64,000 nt of DNA from AC-32 sp963717475 (GTDB lineage Bacteria > Actinomycetota > Thermoleophilia > Gaiellales > Gaiellaceae). Both the position numbers and the translations under genes were made by a program. This document shows positions 1-7,713 of this stretch, one piece after another. Below the pieces are notes generated by a model. It was not told where the DNA came from. It made no database searches and was given only the letters and a program-made list of their open reading frames with translations. Location of the stretch: positions 682,001 through 746,000 of the forward strand of contig OY970337.1 of the NCBI GenBank assembly GCA_963717475.1, in the 5' to 3' direction. The first letter of the stretch is position 1; every line of letters starts with the position of its first letter.

Positions 1-1023
1 GCCGAGGACGTCCTCGGCGCGGCCGAGTTCCTGACCCTGCACCTGCCGCTGACAGCCGAGACGCGCGGGTTCCTCGGGACCGAGGCGATCGAGCGGCTGC
101 CCGACGGCGCGCGGGTGGTCAACGCGGCCCGCGGTGAGCTGGTCGACGAGCAGGCGCTCGCCGACGCGCTCCGCTCGGGGAAGCTCGCTGCAGCGGCACT
201 CGACGTCTACTCGCAGGAGCCCTACGAAGGGCCGCTGCTCGAGCTCGACAACGTCGTCGCCACCCCGCATCTCGCTGCGTCGACCGAGGAGGCGCAGGAT
301 CGAGCGGGCGTGATCGTCGCCGAGCAGGTCGCTGCCGCGCTCGAGGGCGCGGTCGTCACGAACGCGGTCAACATCCCCGTGATCCGCGCCGAGGACCTCG
401 AGCTGCTCGGCCCGTTCATCCCGCTCGCGGCCAAGCTCGGGCGGCTCGCGATGGAGCTCGCGGGGGGCCGCGCCGAGCGGATCACGCTCTCGTACTACGG
501 CGCGCTCGCCGGATACGACACGCGCCTCCTGACCGTCGCCGCGCTGAACGGCGCCTTCCAGGGCCGTTCCGAGCAACCGGTCAACTACGTGAACGCGCCG
601 GTGATCGCCGCCGAGCGCGGGATCGAGGTGCTCGAGGAGCGCCGCCGCGCGAGCCGCGACTTCACGAACCTCGTCCGCGTCGAGGTGAGGTCGAACGGCG
701 ATCAGGTGCGCGTGGCCGGGACGACGATCGGCACCGAGAACCGCCAGTGGCTCGTCAGCGCCATGGGCTTCGAGCTCGAGATGGAGCTGGCGCCGCTCCT
801 CGTCTTCTTCCGTTACGACGACCTGCCCGGCGTGATCGGCCGCGTCGGGACGCTCTTCGGCGAGGCCGGTGTCAACATCGCGAACATGGCCGTCTCCCGC
901 ACGCGGCGGGGCGGCAAGGCGCTGATGGCGCTTTCCATCGACACCGAGCCGCCCGCCGAGCTGGTCGAGACCGTGCGTGCCCAGGGCTTCGACGACGCCC
1001 GCGTGATCAGCCTCACGGCGTGA
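1..1023 (+). CDS. serA: D-3-phosphoglycerate dehydrogenase, 5'-truncated by window
   Basis: The window opens inside this gene: the frame is open from base 1 and about 340 residues are visible. SerA oxidises 3-phosphoglycerate with NAD+ in the cytoplasm, the first step of serine synthesis. Visible are NAARGELVDE (catalytic Arg), LDVYSQEP (Glu) and TPHLAASTEEAQ (catalytic His) in the first 100 residues, then an intervening ASB-like domain, then a C-terminal ACT domain over roughly the last 75 residues (FRYDDLPGVIGRVGTLF) of the kind that binds serine for feedback inhibition. This is the long three-domain form. The stop overlaps the 3' end of convergent aspS by 11 bp. The start and upstream context are outside the window. 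Confidence 0.95.
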   Translation, partial: AEDVLGAAEFLTLHLPLTAETRGFLGTEAIERLPDGARVVNAARGELVDEQALADALRSGKLAAAALDVYSQEPYEGPLLELDNVVATPHLAASTEEAQDRAGVIVAEQVAAALEGAVVTNAVNIPVIRAEDLELLGPFIPLAAKLGRLAMELAGGRAERITLSYYGALAGYDTRLLTVAALNGAFQGRSEQPVNYVNAPVIAAERGIEVLEERRRASRDFTNLVRVEVRSNGDQVRVAGTTIGTENRQWLVSAMGFELEMELAPLLVFFRYDDLPGVIGRVGTLFGEAGVNIANMAVSRTRRGGKALMALSIDTEPPAELVETVRAQGFDDARVISLTA

Positions 1024-2222
1024 GCCGGTTGCGGTCGCGCGGGAAGAGCGTCGTCTCGCGGACGTTCGTGGCGCCGACCAGCCGCGCGATCCAGCGCTCG
1101 TGTCCGAGCGCGAAGCCGCCGTGCGGCGGCATCCCGTACTTGAACGCCTGCAGGTAGCCCTCGTACGGCTCGGTCTCGCCGCCGAGCGCTGCCACATAGT
1201 CCTCGTAGCGGTGCAGCCGCTGGCCGCCGGTCACGATCTCGATTCCGCGGAAGAGCAGGTCGAACGAGTTCGTGTATTCCGGCCGGCCGGGCTCGGGATG
1301 CGTGTAGAACGGCCGCTTCGCCGCGGGGAAGCCGGTCACGAACAGCCACTCGCCGTGCTCCTCGCACAGCCGCCGTTCGTCCGCCGGCGCGAGGTCGACG
1401 TCGTCGACGCCGGTCTCCGAGAAGTGCACCCACGGGATCTCTCCCGGCACCTCCGGCAGCTCCACCGCCCCAGGGACCCGCTTGCGGATGCCTTCGACCA
1501 TCCCGGCGAGTCGCCTCGCGAACCACGGCCATCACGTCGAAGTGGTCGCGGATGAAGCCGAGCTCCGCGTCGAGCGAGGTGTACTCGGCGAGGTGCCGCC
1601 CAGTGTCGTGCGGCTCGGCGCGCAAGACCGGCCCGGTCTCGTAGACGCGCTCGAAGACGCCCACCATCGTCTGCTTGTAGAACTGCGGGCTCTGGGCGAG
1701 GTACGCCTGCCGGCCGAAGTAGTCGAGCGCGAAGACGTTCGCGCCGCTCTCGGTAGCCGAGGCGACGATCTTCGGCGTCGGGATCTCGGTGAAGCCGAGC
1801 CCGTCCAGCGCCCTCCGGAAACCCGCCACCGACGCAGCCGTGATCGCCAGCTTCGCGCGCTCGCCCGGATGGCGCCAGGCCAGCGGCGCATGGTCGAGCA
1901 GCGTCGGCAAGGACTCCTTCAGCACCGGCCGCCGCAGCTCGATCGGCGGAATCTCCGCGGGCTCCGCGAGCACGCGGAACGACGGCTCCTGGAGCTCGAC
2001 ACCGCCCGGCGCCTGCTCCGCGGCAACCGCGACACCGTCGACCTCGACCACCGTCTCCGGCGACAGCTCGACGGGCGGCTGGGCAACGATCTGGGCCAGC
2101 CCCGCGCGGTCTCGCAGGATCACGAACGTGACCGCGCCGAGCTCGCGCTTGGCGTGCAGCCACCCGGCCATGGTCACGCGCTCGCCCGCATGCGCGGGAA
2201 GCTCGCTGGAAAGGACTCTCAT
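1013..2222 (-). CDS. aspS: Aspartyl-tRNA synthetase, archaeal/non-discriminating type, one frameshift
   Basis: Charges tRNA-Asp (possibly also tRNA-Asn) with aspartate. An OB-fold anticodon-binding domain (about residues 1-105) precedes a class II core with LRAEPHDTGRHLAEYTSLD (motif 2) and GFALGHERWIARLVG / FPRDRNRLTP (motif 3). The short form, without the bacterial GAD insertion, is the archaeal-like type that is often non-discriminating. The ATG at 2222 is set by a strong GGAGGAGG at 2231-2238. The frame breaks near 1500-1525, between VMAVVREATRR and GMVEGIRKR; both sides are well conserved, so one or two bases were lost or gained. As the gene is normally essential, an assembly error is likelier than a pseudogene. 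It is preceded by a T-box leader. Confidence 0.9.
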
Positions 2223-2230
2223 CCGGATCA

Positions 2231-2385
2231 CCTCCTCCACACAGTCGCCCTACGTGTGCGGGCGGGAGGCGTCCCCGCGGTGCCACCGCACTTCGCCGCC
2301 GACGCGGCCTCGTTGGCGACCGATGACGGCGGTCAGCCGGACGGCTCGGCGGGCGTCACTCCGCGTCGTCGCCGTCGAGCGCAGG
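2231..2385 (-). promoter_or_regulatory. T-box leader of aspS, probably translational
   Basis: On the minus strand the leader holds the T-box core GGTGGCACCGCGG. The arms GTGCGG (2291-2286) and CCGCAC (2261-2256) pair, enclosing a small GCGGG/CCCGC hairpin and leaving the bulge TGGC (2285-2282) free. TGGC complements the tRNA 3' end GCCA, so it predicts discriminator base G73, as tRNA-Asp has. No terminator follows; instead CCTCC in the T-box hairpin (2269-2265) can pair with the GGAGG of the aspS Shine-Dalgarno (2231-2238). This suggests that uncharged tRNA-Asp frees the ribosome site, as in translational actinobacterial T-boxes. A GC-rich stem I lies upstream, around 2300-2380; I could not fix the specifier codon with confidence (GAC is expected). 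Confidence 0.75.
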
Positions 2386-2727
2386 CTAGCTCAGCTGGTT
2401 TTCCGGGCGCGGGTTGAGACGCTTGACGATCGAGGCGATCGCGCGGTCGACCTTCTCGATCACCGTGTAGTGCCGGTTCCTGCTCACGACGCGCTCCACT
2501 GGGCCCATGACGTGCCCGGGGCGGACGACGAACCGCGTCGGGTCCTCGCGCACGGACTCGTACTCCGTGAGCGGAACCTCGACGTGCTCGGTGCAGGTTG
2601 GATCGCCGCATTCGCAGACGAACTCACCGACCTCGGCGTCGAAGCGGACCGAGGCGTCGCTGATCTCCTCGTTGACGTTCCGGAAAAGCGCTTCGGTGCG
2701 CGCAATCTGCTCGGGGGTTCGTTCCAT
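2386..2727 (-). CDS. Small Cys-rich (zinc-ribbon-like) conserved protein
   Basis: A 113-residue soluble protein, function unknown. The core is CECGDPTCTEHVEVPL (about residues 38-53), a CxCGxxxC cluster that could bind a metal, followed by TEYESVREDPTRFVVRPGH, a block I recall from short conserved actinobacterial hypothetical proteins. The C-terminal half (YTVIEKVDRAIASIVKRL) is probably helical. The ATG at 2727 is the first start giving a compact protein. It is divergent from the YbaK gene (51 bp between starts) and lies upstream of the aspS leader on the same strand. No signal peptide or membrane segment is seen. Confidence 0.7.
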   Translation of the reverse strand: MERTPEQIARTEALFRNVNEEISDASVRFDAEVGEFVCECGDPTCTEHVEVPLTEYESVREDPTRFVVRPGHVMGPVERVVSRNRHYTVIEKVDRAIASIVKRLNPRPENQLS

Positions 2728-2778
2728 CGTCAGATTCAACGAGAAAGCCGCACCCTTGGTTGCGGCTAGCCTGTTTCT

Positions 2779-3270
2779 ATGGGCGAGAAAGCCTGGCCGG
2801 AAGCCGTTCAGCGCGTTACCGCCTACCTCAGGGAGGCTGGGGCCGAGGTGCGCGTGGAGGAGTTCAAGGACGGCACTCCGACCGCCCAGGCCGCGGCCCG
2901 CGCCGTCGGCTGCGACCTCGGGCAGATCGTCAAGTCGCTCGTCTTCCACTGCGACGGCCGGCCGGTCGTCGTCATGGTCCCGGGAGACCGCCGCGCGGAC
3001 TCGAGGAAGATCGCGCAGGCGGCAGGCTGCCGTGCGGCGCGGATCGCCGGCCCGGAGGAGGTCTCCGAGGCCACCGGCTTCGAGCCGGGCGCGGTAGCGC
3101 CGTTCCCGCTCCCGCGCGTGGAGCGGGTCTTCATGGAGCGCACGCTGCTCTCGCACCAGATCGTCTGGATCGGCGCAGGCTCCGACAAGCACATGGCCGC
3201 GCTGGCTCCCGGTGAGCTGGTGCGGCTGTCCCGAGCACGGCCCATGGACGTCGTCGAGTTGCACACATAA
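2779..3270 (+). CDS. YbaK/EbsC-type aminoacyl-tRNA deacylase
   Basis: A 163-residue single-domain protein of the YbaK/ProX family, which hydrolyses mischarged tRNA (typically Cys-tRNA-Pro) in trans. Family marks are the central Lys in IVKSLVFHCDGRPVVVMVPGDRRAD (about residues 53-77) and the GAVAPFPLP...VFMERTLL...VWIGAGSDKHM segment (about 112-145). Length and domain order match stand-alone YbaK proteins. The ATG lies 51 bp from the divergent Cys-rich gene. The tRNA actually edited cannot be told from sequence; several subfamilies exist. Confidence 0.85.
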   Translation: MGEKAWPEAVQRVTAYLREAGAEVRVEEFKDGTPTAQAAARAVGCDLGQIVKSLVFHCDGRPVVVMVPGDRRADSRKIAQAAGCRAARIAGPEEVSEATGFEPGAVAPFPLPRVERVFMERTLLSHQIVWIGAGSDKHMAALAPGELVRLSRARPMDVVELHT

Positions 3271-3294
3271 CATCTGCGTCAAAGGAGGCTGCGC

Positions 3295-4221
3295 ATGCGC
3301 GAGACCGAGAAGATCTGGATGAACGGCGAGCTCGTCGACTGGAACGACGCCCGCATTCACGTCGGCGCCCACGGGTTGCACTACGGCTCGGGTGTCTTCG
3401 AAGGCATCAGGGCCTACGAGACGCCCAAGGGCCCCGCAGTCTTCCGGCTCACGGACCACCTCCAGCGCTTCGAGAACTCTGCGCGCCTCCTGCACATGGA
3501 GCTCGGCTACTCGGTCGAGGAGCTGCGTGAGGCCTGCAACGCCTTGATCGCGGCGAACGGCCTGCCCGAGTGCTACCTCCGGCCGGTCGCGTTCTACGGC
3601 TATGGCGAGCTCGGGGTCTCCGCCGTCGGCAACCCCGTGGACGTCGTGATCATGAGCTGGCCGTGGGGCGCGTACCTCGGCGAGGACGGCCTCAAGAACG
3701 GCATCAGCGCCAAGATCTCCAGCTGGCAGCGCATCGGCCCGAACGTGATCCCGCACGCGGCCAAGGCCACCGGGGTCTACCTGAACTCGATGCTCGCGGT
3801 CACCGAGGCGAACCGCGCCGGCTACGACGAGGCGATCCTGATGACCGCGGAGGGCTACATCGCCGACGGCTCGGGCGAGAACGTCTTCCTCGTCAAGGAC
3901 GGCGAGGTCTTCACGCCCGACCTCTCGGCCTCGATCCTGCCCGGAATCACGCGCGACACGATCATCCAGATCGCGCAGGACCTCGGCTATCGCGTCCACC
4001 AGAAGCCGTTGATCCGCTCAGACCTCTACCTCGCCGACGAGGCGTTCATGACCGGCACGGCGGCGGAGGTCACGCCGCTCAGGGCGGTGGACGACGTCGA
4101 GATCGGCGTCGGGCCGATCACGCTCGAGATCCAGGAGAACTACCTGGAGACCGCGCGCGGCCGCAGCGAGCGCTGGGCGCAGTGGCTCGAGTACGCGACG
4201 CCCGCGCCTGCCGGCGCTTGA
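3295..4221 (+). CDS. ilvE: Branched-chain amino acid aminotransferase
   Basis: A PLP enzyme of fold type IV that interconverts Leu/Ile/Val and their 2-oxo acids with glutamate, the last step of branched-chain amino acid synthesis. 308 residues is the usual IlvE length. Marks are IWMNGELVDWNDARIHVGAH at the N-terminus, the GVFEGIRAYE loop, the Schiff-base Lys in PHAAKATGVYLN (about residue 155), and the phosphate-binding MTGTAAEVTPLRAVD near residue 250. A near-perfect AAAGGAGG lies about 6 bases before the ATG. The stop overlaps the TTG start of the DegT gene, so the two are probably translationally coupled. Confidence 0.95.
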   Translation: MRETEKIWMNGELVDWNDARIHVGAHGLHYGSGVFEGIRAYETPKGPAVFRLTDHLQRFENSARLLHMELGYSVEELREACNALIAANGLPECYLRPVAFYGYGELGVSAVGNPVDVVIMSWPWGAYLGEDGLKNGISAKISSWQRIGPNVIPHAAKATGVYLNSMLAVTEANRAGYDEAILMTAEGYIADGSGENVFLVKDGEVFTPDLSASILPGITRDTIIQIAQDLGYRVHQKPLIRSDLYLADEAFMTGTAAEVTPLRAVDDVEIGVGPITLEIQENYLETARGRSERWAQWLEYATPAPAGA

Positions 4222-5336
4222 GCACGGGCCTGCGGGAGATACCGCTCGCGCGTCCGCTGCTGGACGAGCGGGAGGAGGAGCTCGTCCTCGAGGTGCTGCG
4301 CTCCGGGCGGCTCTCGCTCGGGCCGACGATCGACCGCTTCGAGGAGCTCATCGCCGAACGCGTCGGCGCGCCGTACGTCGCGGCCGTCTCGAGCGGCACC
4401 GCCGGCCTGCACATGCTCGCGCGAAGCGCCGGCCTCGGCCCCGGGGACGAGGCGATCACGTCGCCGATCTCGTTCGCCGCGAGCGCGAACTGCTTCATCT
4501 TCGAAGGGGCGACTCCGGTCTTCGCGGACGTCGATGCGCGCACCTGGAACCTCGATCCCGCCGCTGTCGAAGCGGCGATCACGGAACGCACGAAGGCGGT
4601 CGTCGCAGTCGACATGTTCGGCTATCCCTGCGAGCTCGACGAGATCCGGGCGATCTGTGAGCGGCACAACCTTGCCCTGATCGAGGACGCGGCCGAGGCC
4701 CTCGGCGCGGAGTACAAGGGCCGGCCGATCGGGTCGCACGGGCCGTCGGGCGTGTTCGGCTTCTACCCGAACAAGCAGCTCGCGACGGGCGAGGGCGGGG
4801 TGGTCTTCACGCACTCCGAGCAGGAGTGGCAGCTCGTCCGCAGCCTCCGCAACCAGGGTCGCGAGTACGCAGGCGGCGCCTGGTTCCACCACGTTCGGGT
4901 CGGCTGGAACTACCGCTGGACCGACGTGCAGGCGGCGATCGGGATCGGCCAGCTCGAGAAGCTCGACCGGCTCCTGGAGCTGCGTTCGCAGGCGGCTCGG
5001 CGCTACGACGAGCTGCTCGCGGACATCGACGTCGAGCTGCTCTGTGCCGACGACGCCGACCACAAGCGGTCGTGGTTCGTGTACGTCGTCGCGCTGCCCG
5101 CGAGCGTGGACCGCGCGCGCGTGATGGCGGAATTGCGGGCGAAGGGGATCGGCACCGCCGAGTACGTGCCGTGCGTCCACCTGCAGCCGTACATGCGCGA
5201 GACGTACGGCTTCGCCGAGGGCGCGTGCCCGGTCGCGGAGGAGGTCGCCTCGCGGACGCTCGCGCTGCCGTTCTATCCGCAGCTCGAGGCGGAAGACCAG
5301 GAACGGGTCGTCGAGACGCTCCGCGCGGCGCTCTAG
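4218..5336 (+). CDS. DegT/DnrJ/EryC1/StrS-family sugar aminotransferase
   Basis: A 372-residue PLP enzyme of fold type I that transaminates keto-sugars (usually nucleotide-linked) for surface polysaccharide or glycoconjugate synthesis; the exact sugar is unknown. Seen are AVSSGTAGLHMLARSAGLGPGDE (cofactor binding), VDMFGYPCELDEI, EDAAEALGAEYKGR and the Schiff-base Lys in FYPNKQLATGEGG (about residue 185). I chose the TTG at 4218, which overlaps the ilvE stop and gives the family N-terminus IPLARPLLDEREE. No sugar-biosynthesis neighbours are present, so the operon link with ilvE may be only positional. Confidence 0.88.
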   Translation: MSTGLREIPLARPLLDEREEELVLEVLRSGRLSLGPTIDRFEELIAERVGAPYVAAVSSGTAGLHMLARSAGLGPGDEAITSPISFAASANCFIFEGATPVFADVDARTWNLDPAAVEAAITERTKAVVAVDMFGYPCELDEIRAICERHNLALIEDAAEALGAEYKGRPIGSHGPSGVFGFYPNKQLATGEGGVVFTHSEQEWQLVRSLRNQGREYAGGAWFHHVRVGWNYRWTDVQAAIGIGQLEKLDRLLELRSQAARRYDELLADIDVELLCADDADHKRSWFVYVVALPASVDRARVMAELRAKGIGTAEYVPCVHLQPYMRETYGFAEGACPVAEEVASRTLALPFYPQLEAEDQERVVETLRAAL

Positions 5337-5406
5337 CGCTACTACGGCCGAGCGCTGTGAAGCAATCGGTACACATTCGGCGCCTTCCCGTCACACACCC
5401 GCGCGC

Positions 5407-5492
5407 CGAATCGCGGTAGCGTCATCCACGAGGGTGGCGGGCAGTCTTCCCCACCCTTAGTTGGGTGGGGGTGCGGGGCGCTGTCGCCGCCC
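5407..5492 (+). ncRNA. Promoter plus structured leader RNA, copy 1
   Basis: A conserved block (CGAATCGCGGTAGCGTC, with a TAGCGT -10-like box at 5417-5422) is followed, where transcription should begin, by a two-helix RNA. P1 pairs GGGTGGCG (5432-5439) with CGCCGCCC (5485-5492); P2 pairs CCCCACCC (5449-5456) with GGGTGGGG (5463-5470). The 3' internal loop reads GTGCGGGGCGCTGT. The same architecture occurs at 19160-19244 with compensatory change in P1 (a U-G pair here, A-U there), which argues for selection on the RNA fold. It lies 40 bp before the GTG of the DUF370-like gene, so a cis-regulatory leader is likely. I do not recognise the family. Confidence 0.6.
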
Positions 5493-5531
5493 GCCCGCCG
5501 GAACGTCGGCGCGGGCAGGGATAATCAGCAC

Positions 5532-5888
5532 GTGGCAGACGGCACCCGGATGGTCTTCCTCGGCTTCGGCAAGTACGCGCGCGCCGACAAGATCTACGCG
5601 ATCGAGCCGATCCGCGACGACCGGCGCGGCCACGGCCGGCGAACCCTCGTCTGGGTCGAGGGGGTGAGCGAGGCCATCGTCGCGTCGCGCACCGAACGCA
5701 CGATCCTCGCCGATATGGGCCAGGGCGCCGCCCTCACCAAGCCGCTGCTCGACGACGCGCTCGACCTCGCGGAGCGCCTGGCCGAGCAGTCGCAGACCGG
5801 CAAGGTCGACCTGGCCGACCTCGGCCGCCGGGCCCGCCGCCTGCTCGAGGCGACCTCGCGCCCGGACGACGCCGAGAAGCTCTTCTAG
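5532..5888 (+). CDS. RemA/YlzA-like (DUF370-type) putative regulator
   Basis: A 118-residue protein. The first 65 residues (VFLGFGKYARADKIYAIEPI then LVWVEG...AIVASRTERTILADM) resemble the RemA/DUF370 fold: a short GFG strand, an Arg-rich ring surface and a regularly spaced strand pattern. In Bacillus, RemA is a ring-forming DNA-binding activator of biofilm genes; other family members are uncharacterised. The C-terminal 45 residues are helical and lack a clear relative. The GTG start follows the structured leader RNA. The next gene, an MFS exporter, begins six bases after the stop, so they are probably co-transcribed. Assignment is by motif recall and moderate only. Confidence 0.55.
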   Translation: MADGTRMVFLGFGKYARADKIYAIEPIRDDRRGHGRRTLVWVEGVSEAIVASRTERTILADMGQGAALTKPLLDDALDLAERLAEQSQTGKVDLADLGRRARRLLEATSRPDDAEKLF

Positions 5889-5894
5889 GAACGG

Positions 5895-7148
5895 TTGGAG
5901 CCCTCAGAGATTCGCGAGCCCGGGCTGGTCCGCCGCCTGGCGGTGGACCTCGGGCCGTTGCGCCGCTACCCGGCCTTCCGCCGCCTCTTCATCGGGCAGA
6001 CGATCTCCACGTTCGGCAGCGAGATCGCGGCCGTCGCCGCTCCGTACCAGCTCTACCAGCTGACCCATTCGACCCTCCAGGTCGGCCTGCTCTCCCTCTG
6101 CGAGCTGTTCCCGCTGCTGACCCTGACGATCGCGGGCGGGGCGATCGCGGATGCCGTCGACCGTCGCCGGATGCTGCTGATCACGGAGACGCTGCTCGCG
6201 CTCGTCGCCGTGGGCTTCGCCGCCAACGCGGCGCTTCCGGAGCCGCGGGTGTGGGCGATCTACGTGCTCACCACTCTCGCGATGTCGGTCTTCTCGCTGG
6301 GCGTCGCGGGCATGAACACCGTGATCCCGCGCCTCGTGGAGCCGCACGAGCTGCTGACGGCGAACGCGATCGAGAACGTCTACGGAAGCACGACGAACGT
6401 CGCCGGCCCTGCGCTCGGCGGGCTCCTGATCGCGGTGCTCGGCCTGAAAGGCGCGTACCTGCTCGACGCCGCCACCTTCGCCGGCTCGCTGTGGTCGATC
6501 TGGCGGCTGCCGCCACTGCGCCCGTTGCACGACGTGGAGCGGCCGAGCTTGCGCACGATCAAGGAGGGCTTCCGCTTCGTCCGCGTGAAGCCGGTCCTAC
6601 TCGGGATGTTCCTCGTCGACTCGAACGCGATGCTCTTCGGGATGCCGCGCGCGCTCTTCCCCGCGCTGGCCGGAGGCAAGGCCGGCGTCCTCGGCCTCTT
6701 GTACGCGGCGCCCTACGCCGGCGCGCTCGCGGCGTCCGTTCTCTCCGGCTGGATCAGGCACGTCCGCCGGCAGGGCCTTGTCGTGGCGATCGCGGCGGCG
6801 GTGTGGGGCGTCGCGATCGCGGCCTTCGGGTTTTCGGACGAGACGCTCTGGCTCGCCCTCCTGATGCTCGCGGCCGCGGGAGCCGCGGACAATGTCAGCG
6901 CCGTCCTGCGCGGGACGATCCTCTGGACTGTCACGCCGGACCACCTCCGCGGCCGCGTGTCCGGGATCGAGTTCGCCCAGGTCGCGGCGACTCCCGCCCT
7001 CGGCAACGTCGAGGCCGGCCTGGTCGCGTCGCTGACGAGCGTGCGCTTCTCGATCGTCTCCGGGGGCCTCGCCTGCGTGGCGGGTACCTTCATCGTCGCC
7101 CTTGCCGTCCCCGCCCTCATCCACTACGACGCGCGTGCTCAGCCCTGA
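5895..7148 (+). CDS. MFS exporter, EntS/MFS_3-like
   Basis: A 417-residue integral membrane protein with about 12 hydrophobic helices. The N-terminal RYPAFRRLFIGQTISTFGSEI and the loop GGAIADAVDRRRML between helices 2 and 3 are typical of the MFS_3 group that includes the enterobactin exporter EntS and macrolide pumps. The substrate is unknown. The TTG start at 5895 follows AGGA and lies six bases after the previous stop. Its 3' end overlaps the start of the DNA glycosylase gene by 14 bp. Another MFS_3-type protein lies at 38.8-40.1 kb. Confidence 0.9.
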   Translation: MEPSEIREPGLVRRLAVDLGPLRRYPAFRRLFIGQTISTFGSEIAAVAAPYQLYQLTHSTLQVGLLSLCELFPLLTLTIAGGAIADAVDRRRMLLITETLLALVAVGFAANAALPEPRVWAIYVLTTLAMSVFSLGVAGMNTVIPRLVEPHELLTANAIENVYGSTTNVAGPALGGLLIAVLGLKGAYLLDAATFAGSLWSIWRLPPLRPLHDVERPSLRTIKEGFRFVRVKPVLLGMFLVDSNAMLFGMPRALFPALAGGKAGVLGLLYAAPYAGALAASVLSGWIRHVRRQGLVVAIAAAVWGVAIAAFGFSDETLWLALLMLAAAGAADNVSAVLRGTILWTVTPDHLRGRVSGIEFAQVAATPALGNVEAGLVASLTSVRFSIVSGGLACVAGTFIVALAVPALIHYDARAQP

Positions 7149-7713
7149 GTTCTTCGCGCGGAGCGTGCACGAGGTCGCGCCCGAGCTCGTCGGCGCGACG
7201 CTTCTCGTCGGCGGGGTCGGCGGCAGGATCGTCGAGGTCGAGGCGTACGACCAGGAGGACCCGGCCAGCCACGGCTACAGGGGCCGGACGCAGCGCAACG
7301 CCTCGATGTTCGGCCCGCCCGGCCACGCGTACGTCTACCGCTCCTACGGGATCCATTGGTGCCTCAACCTCGTCTGCGAGGCCGAGGGCGTGGCGAGTGC
7401 GGCTCTGATCCGCGCGCTCGAGCCGACGCACGGCCTCGACGCGATGCGCGGTCGCCGCGGGCTCGACGACCCGCGTCTCCTTTGCAGTGGCCCCGGCCGC
7501 CTCTGTCAGGCGCTGGGGATCACCAACGAGCTCGACGGCCGGCGGCTCGACCGCCCGCCCTTTGAGCTCAGGGAACGCGAAGAGCCTGTCGAGACGATCG
7601 CCGTGCCCCGCATCGGGATCACGCGCGCCGCGGACCTGCCGTGGCGCTACGCCGAGGTGGGCTCGCGCTTCCTCAGCCGGGCCGCTGCTGCGCCGTCTTC
7701 ACCGCGAGCCTGA
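7135..7713 (+). CDS. 3-methyladenine DNA glycosylase (AAG/MPG family)
   Basis: Excises alkylated purines (3-methyladenine, hypoxanthine) from DNA to start base excision repair. Seen are LSPEFFARSVHEVAPELVGATLL, the catalytic Glu region IVEVEAYDQEDPASHGYRGRT, MFGPPGHAYVYRSYGIHWCLN and CSGPGRLCQALGI; all blocks of the family are in order over 192 residues, close to the usual 190-210. I prefer the GTG at 7135, which begins at the conserved LSPEFF; an upstream GTG at 7102 would extend it by 11 residues. It overlaps the MFS stop, and its 3' end overlaps the convergent penicillin-binding protein gene by 41 bp. Confidence 0.93.
   Translation: MLSPEFFARSVHEVAPELVGATLLVGGVGGRIVEVEAYDQEDPASHGYRGRTQRNASMFGPPGHAYVYRSYGIHWCLNLVCEAEGVASAALIRALEPTHGLDAMRGRRGLDDPRLLCSGPGRLCQALGITNELDGRRLDRPPFELREREEPVETIAVPRIGITRAADLPWRYAEVGSRFLSRAAAAPSSPRA

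Noticed and set aside
1490..1530. Programmed frameshifting in aspS
   Set aside because: No slippery heptamer or pseudoknot is evident, and many other genes in the window have similar breaks; an indel is simpler.
2384..2400. tRNA-like D-arm (GGCTAGCTCAGCTGGTT)
   Set aside because: No matching acceptor or T-arm, and it lies in the C-terminal coding part of the Cys-rich protein.
5432..5480. The leader RNA as an intrinsic terminator
   Set aside because: There is no T-run after either hairpin, and a gene follows at once.
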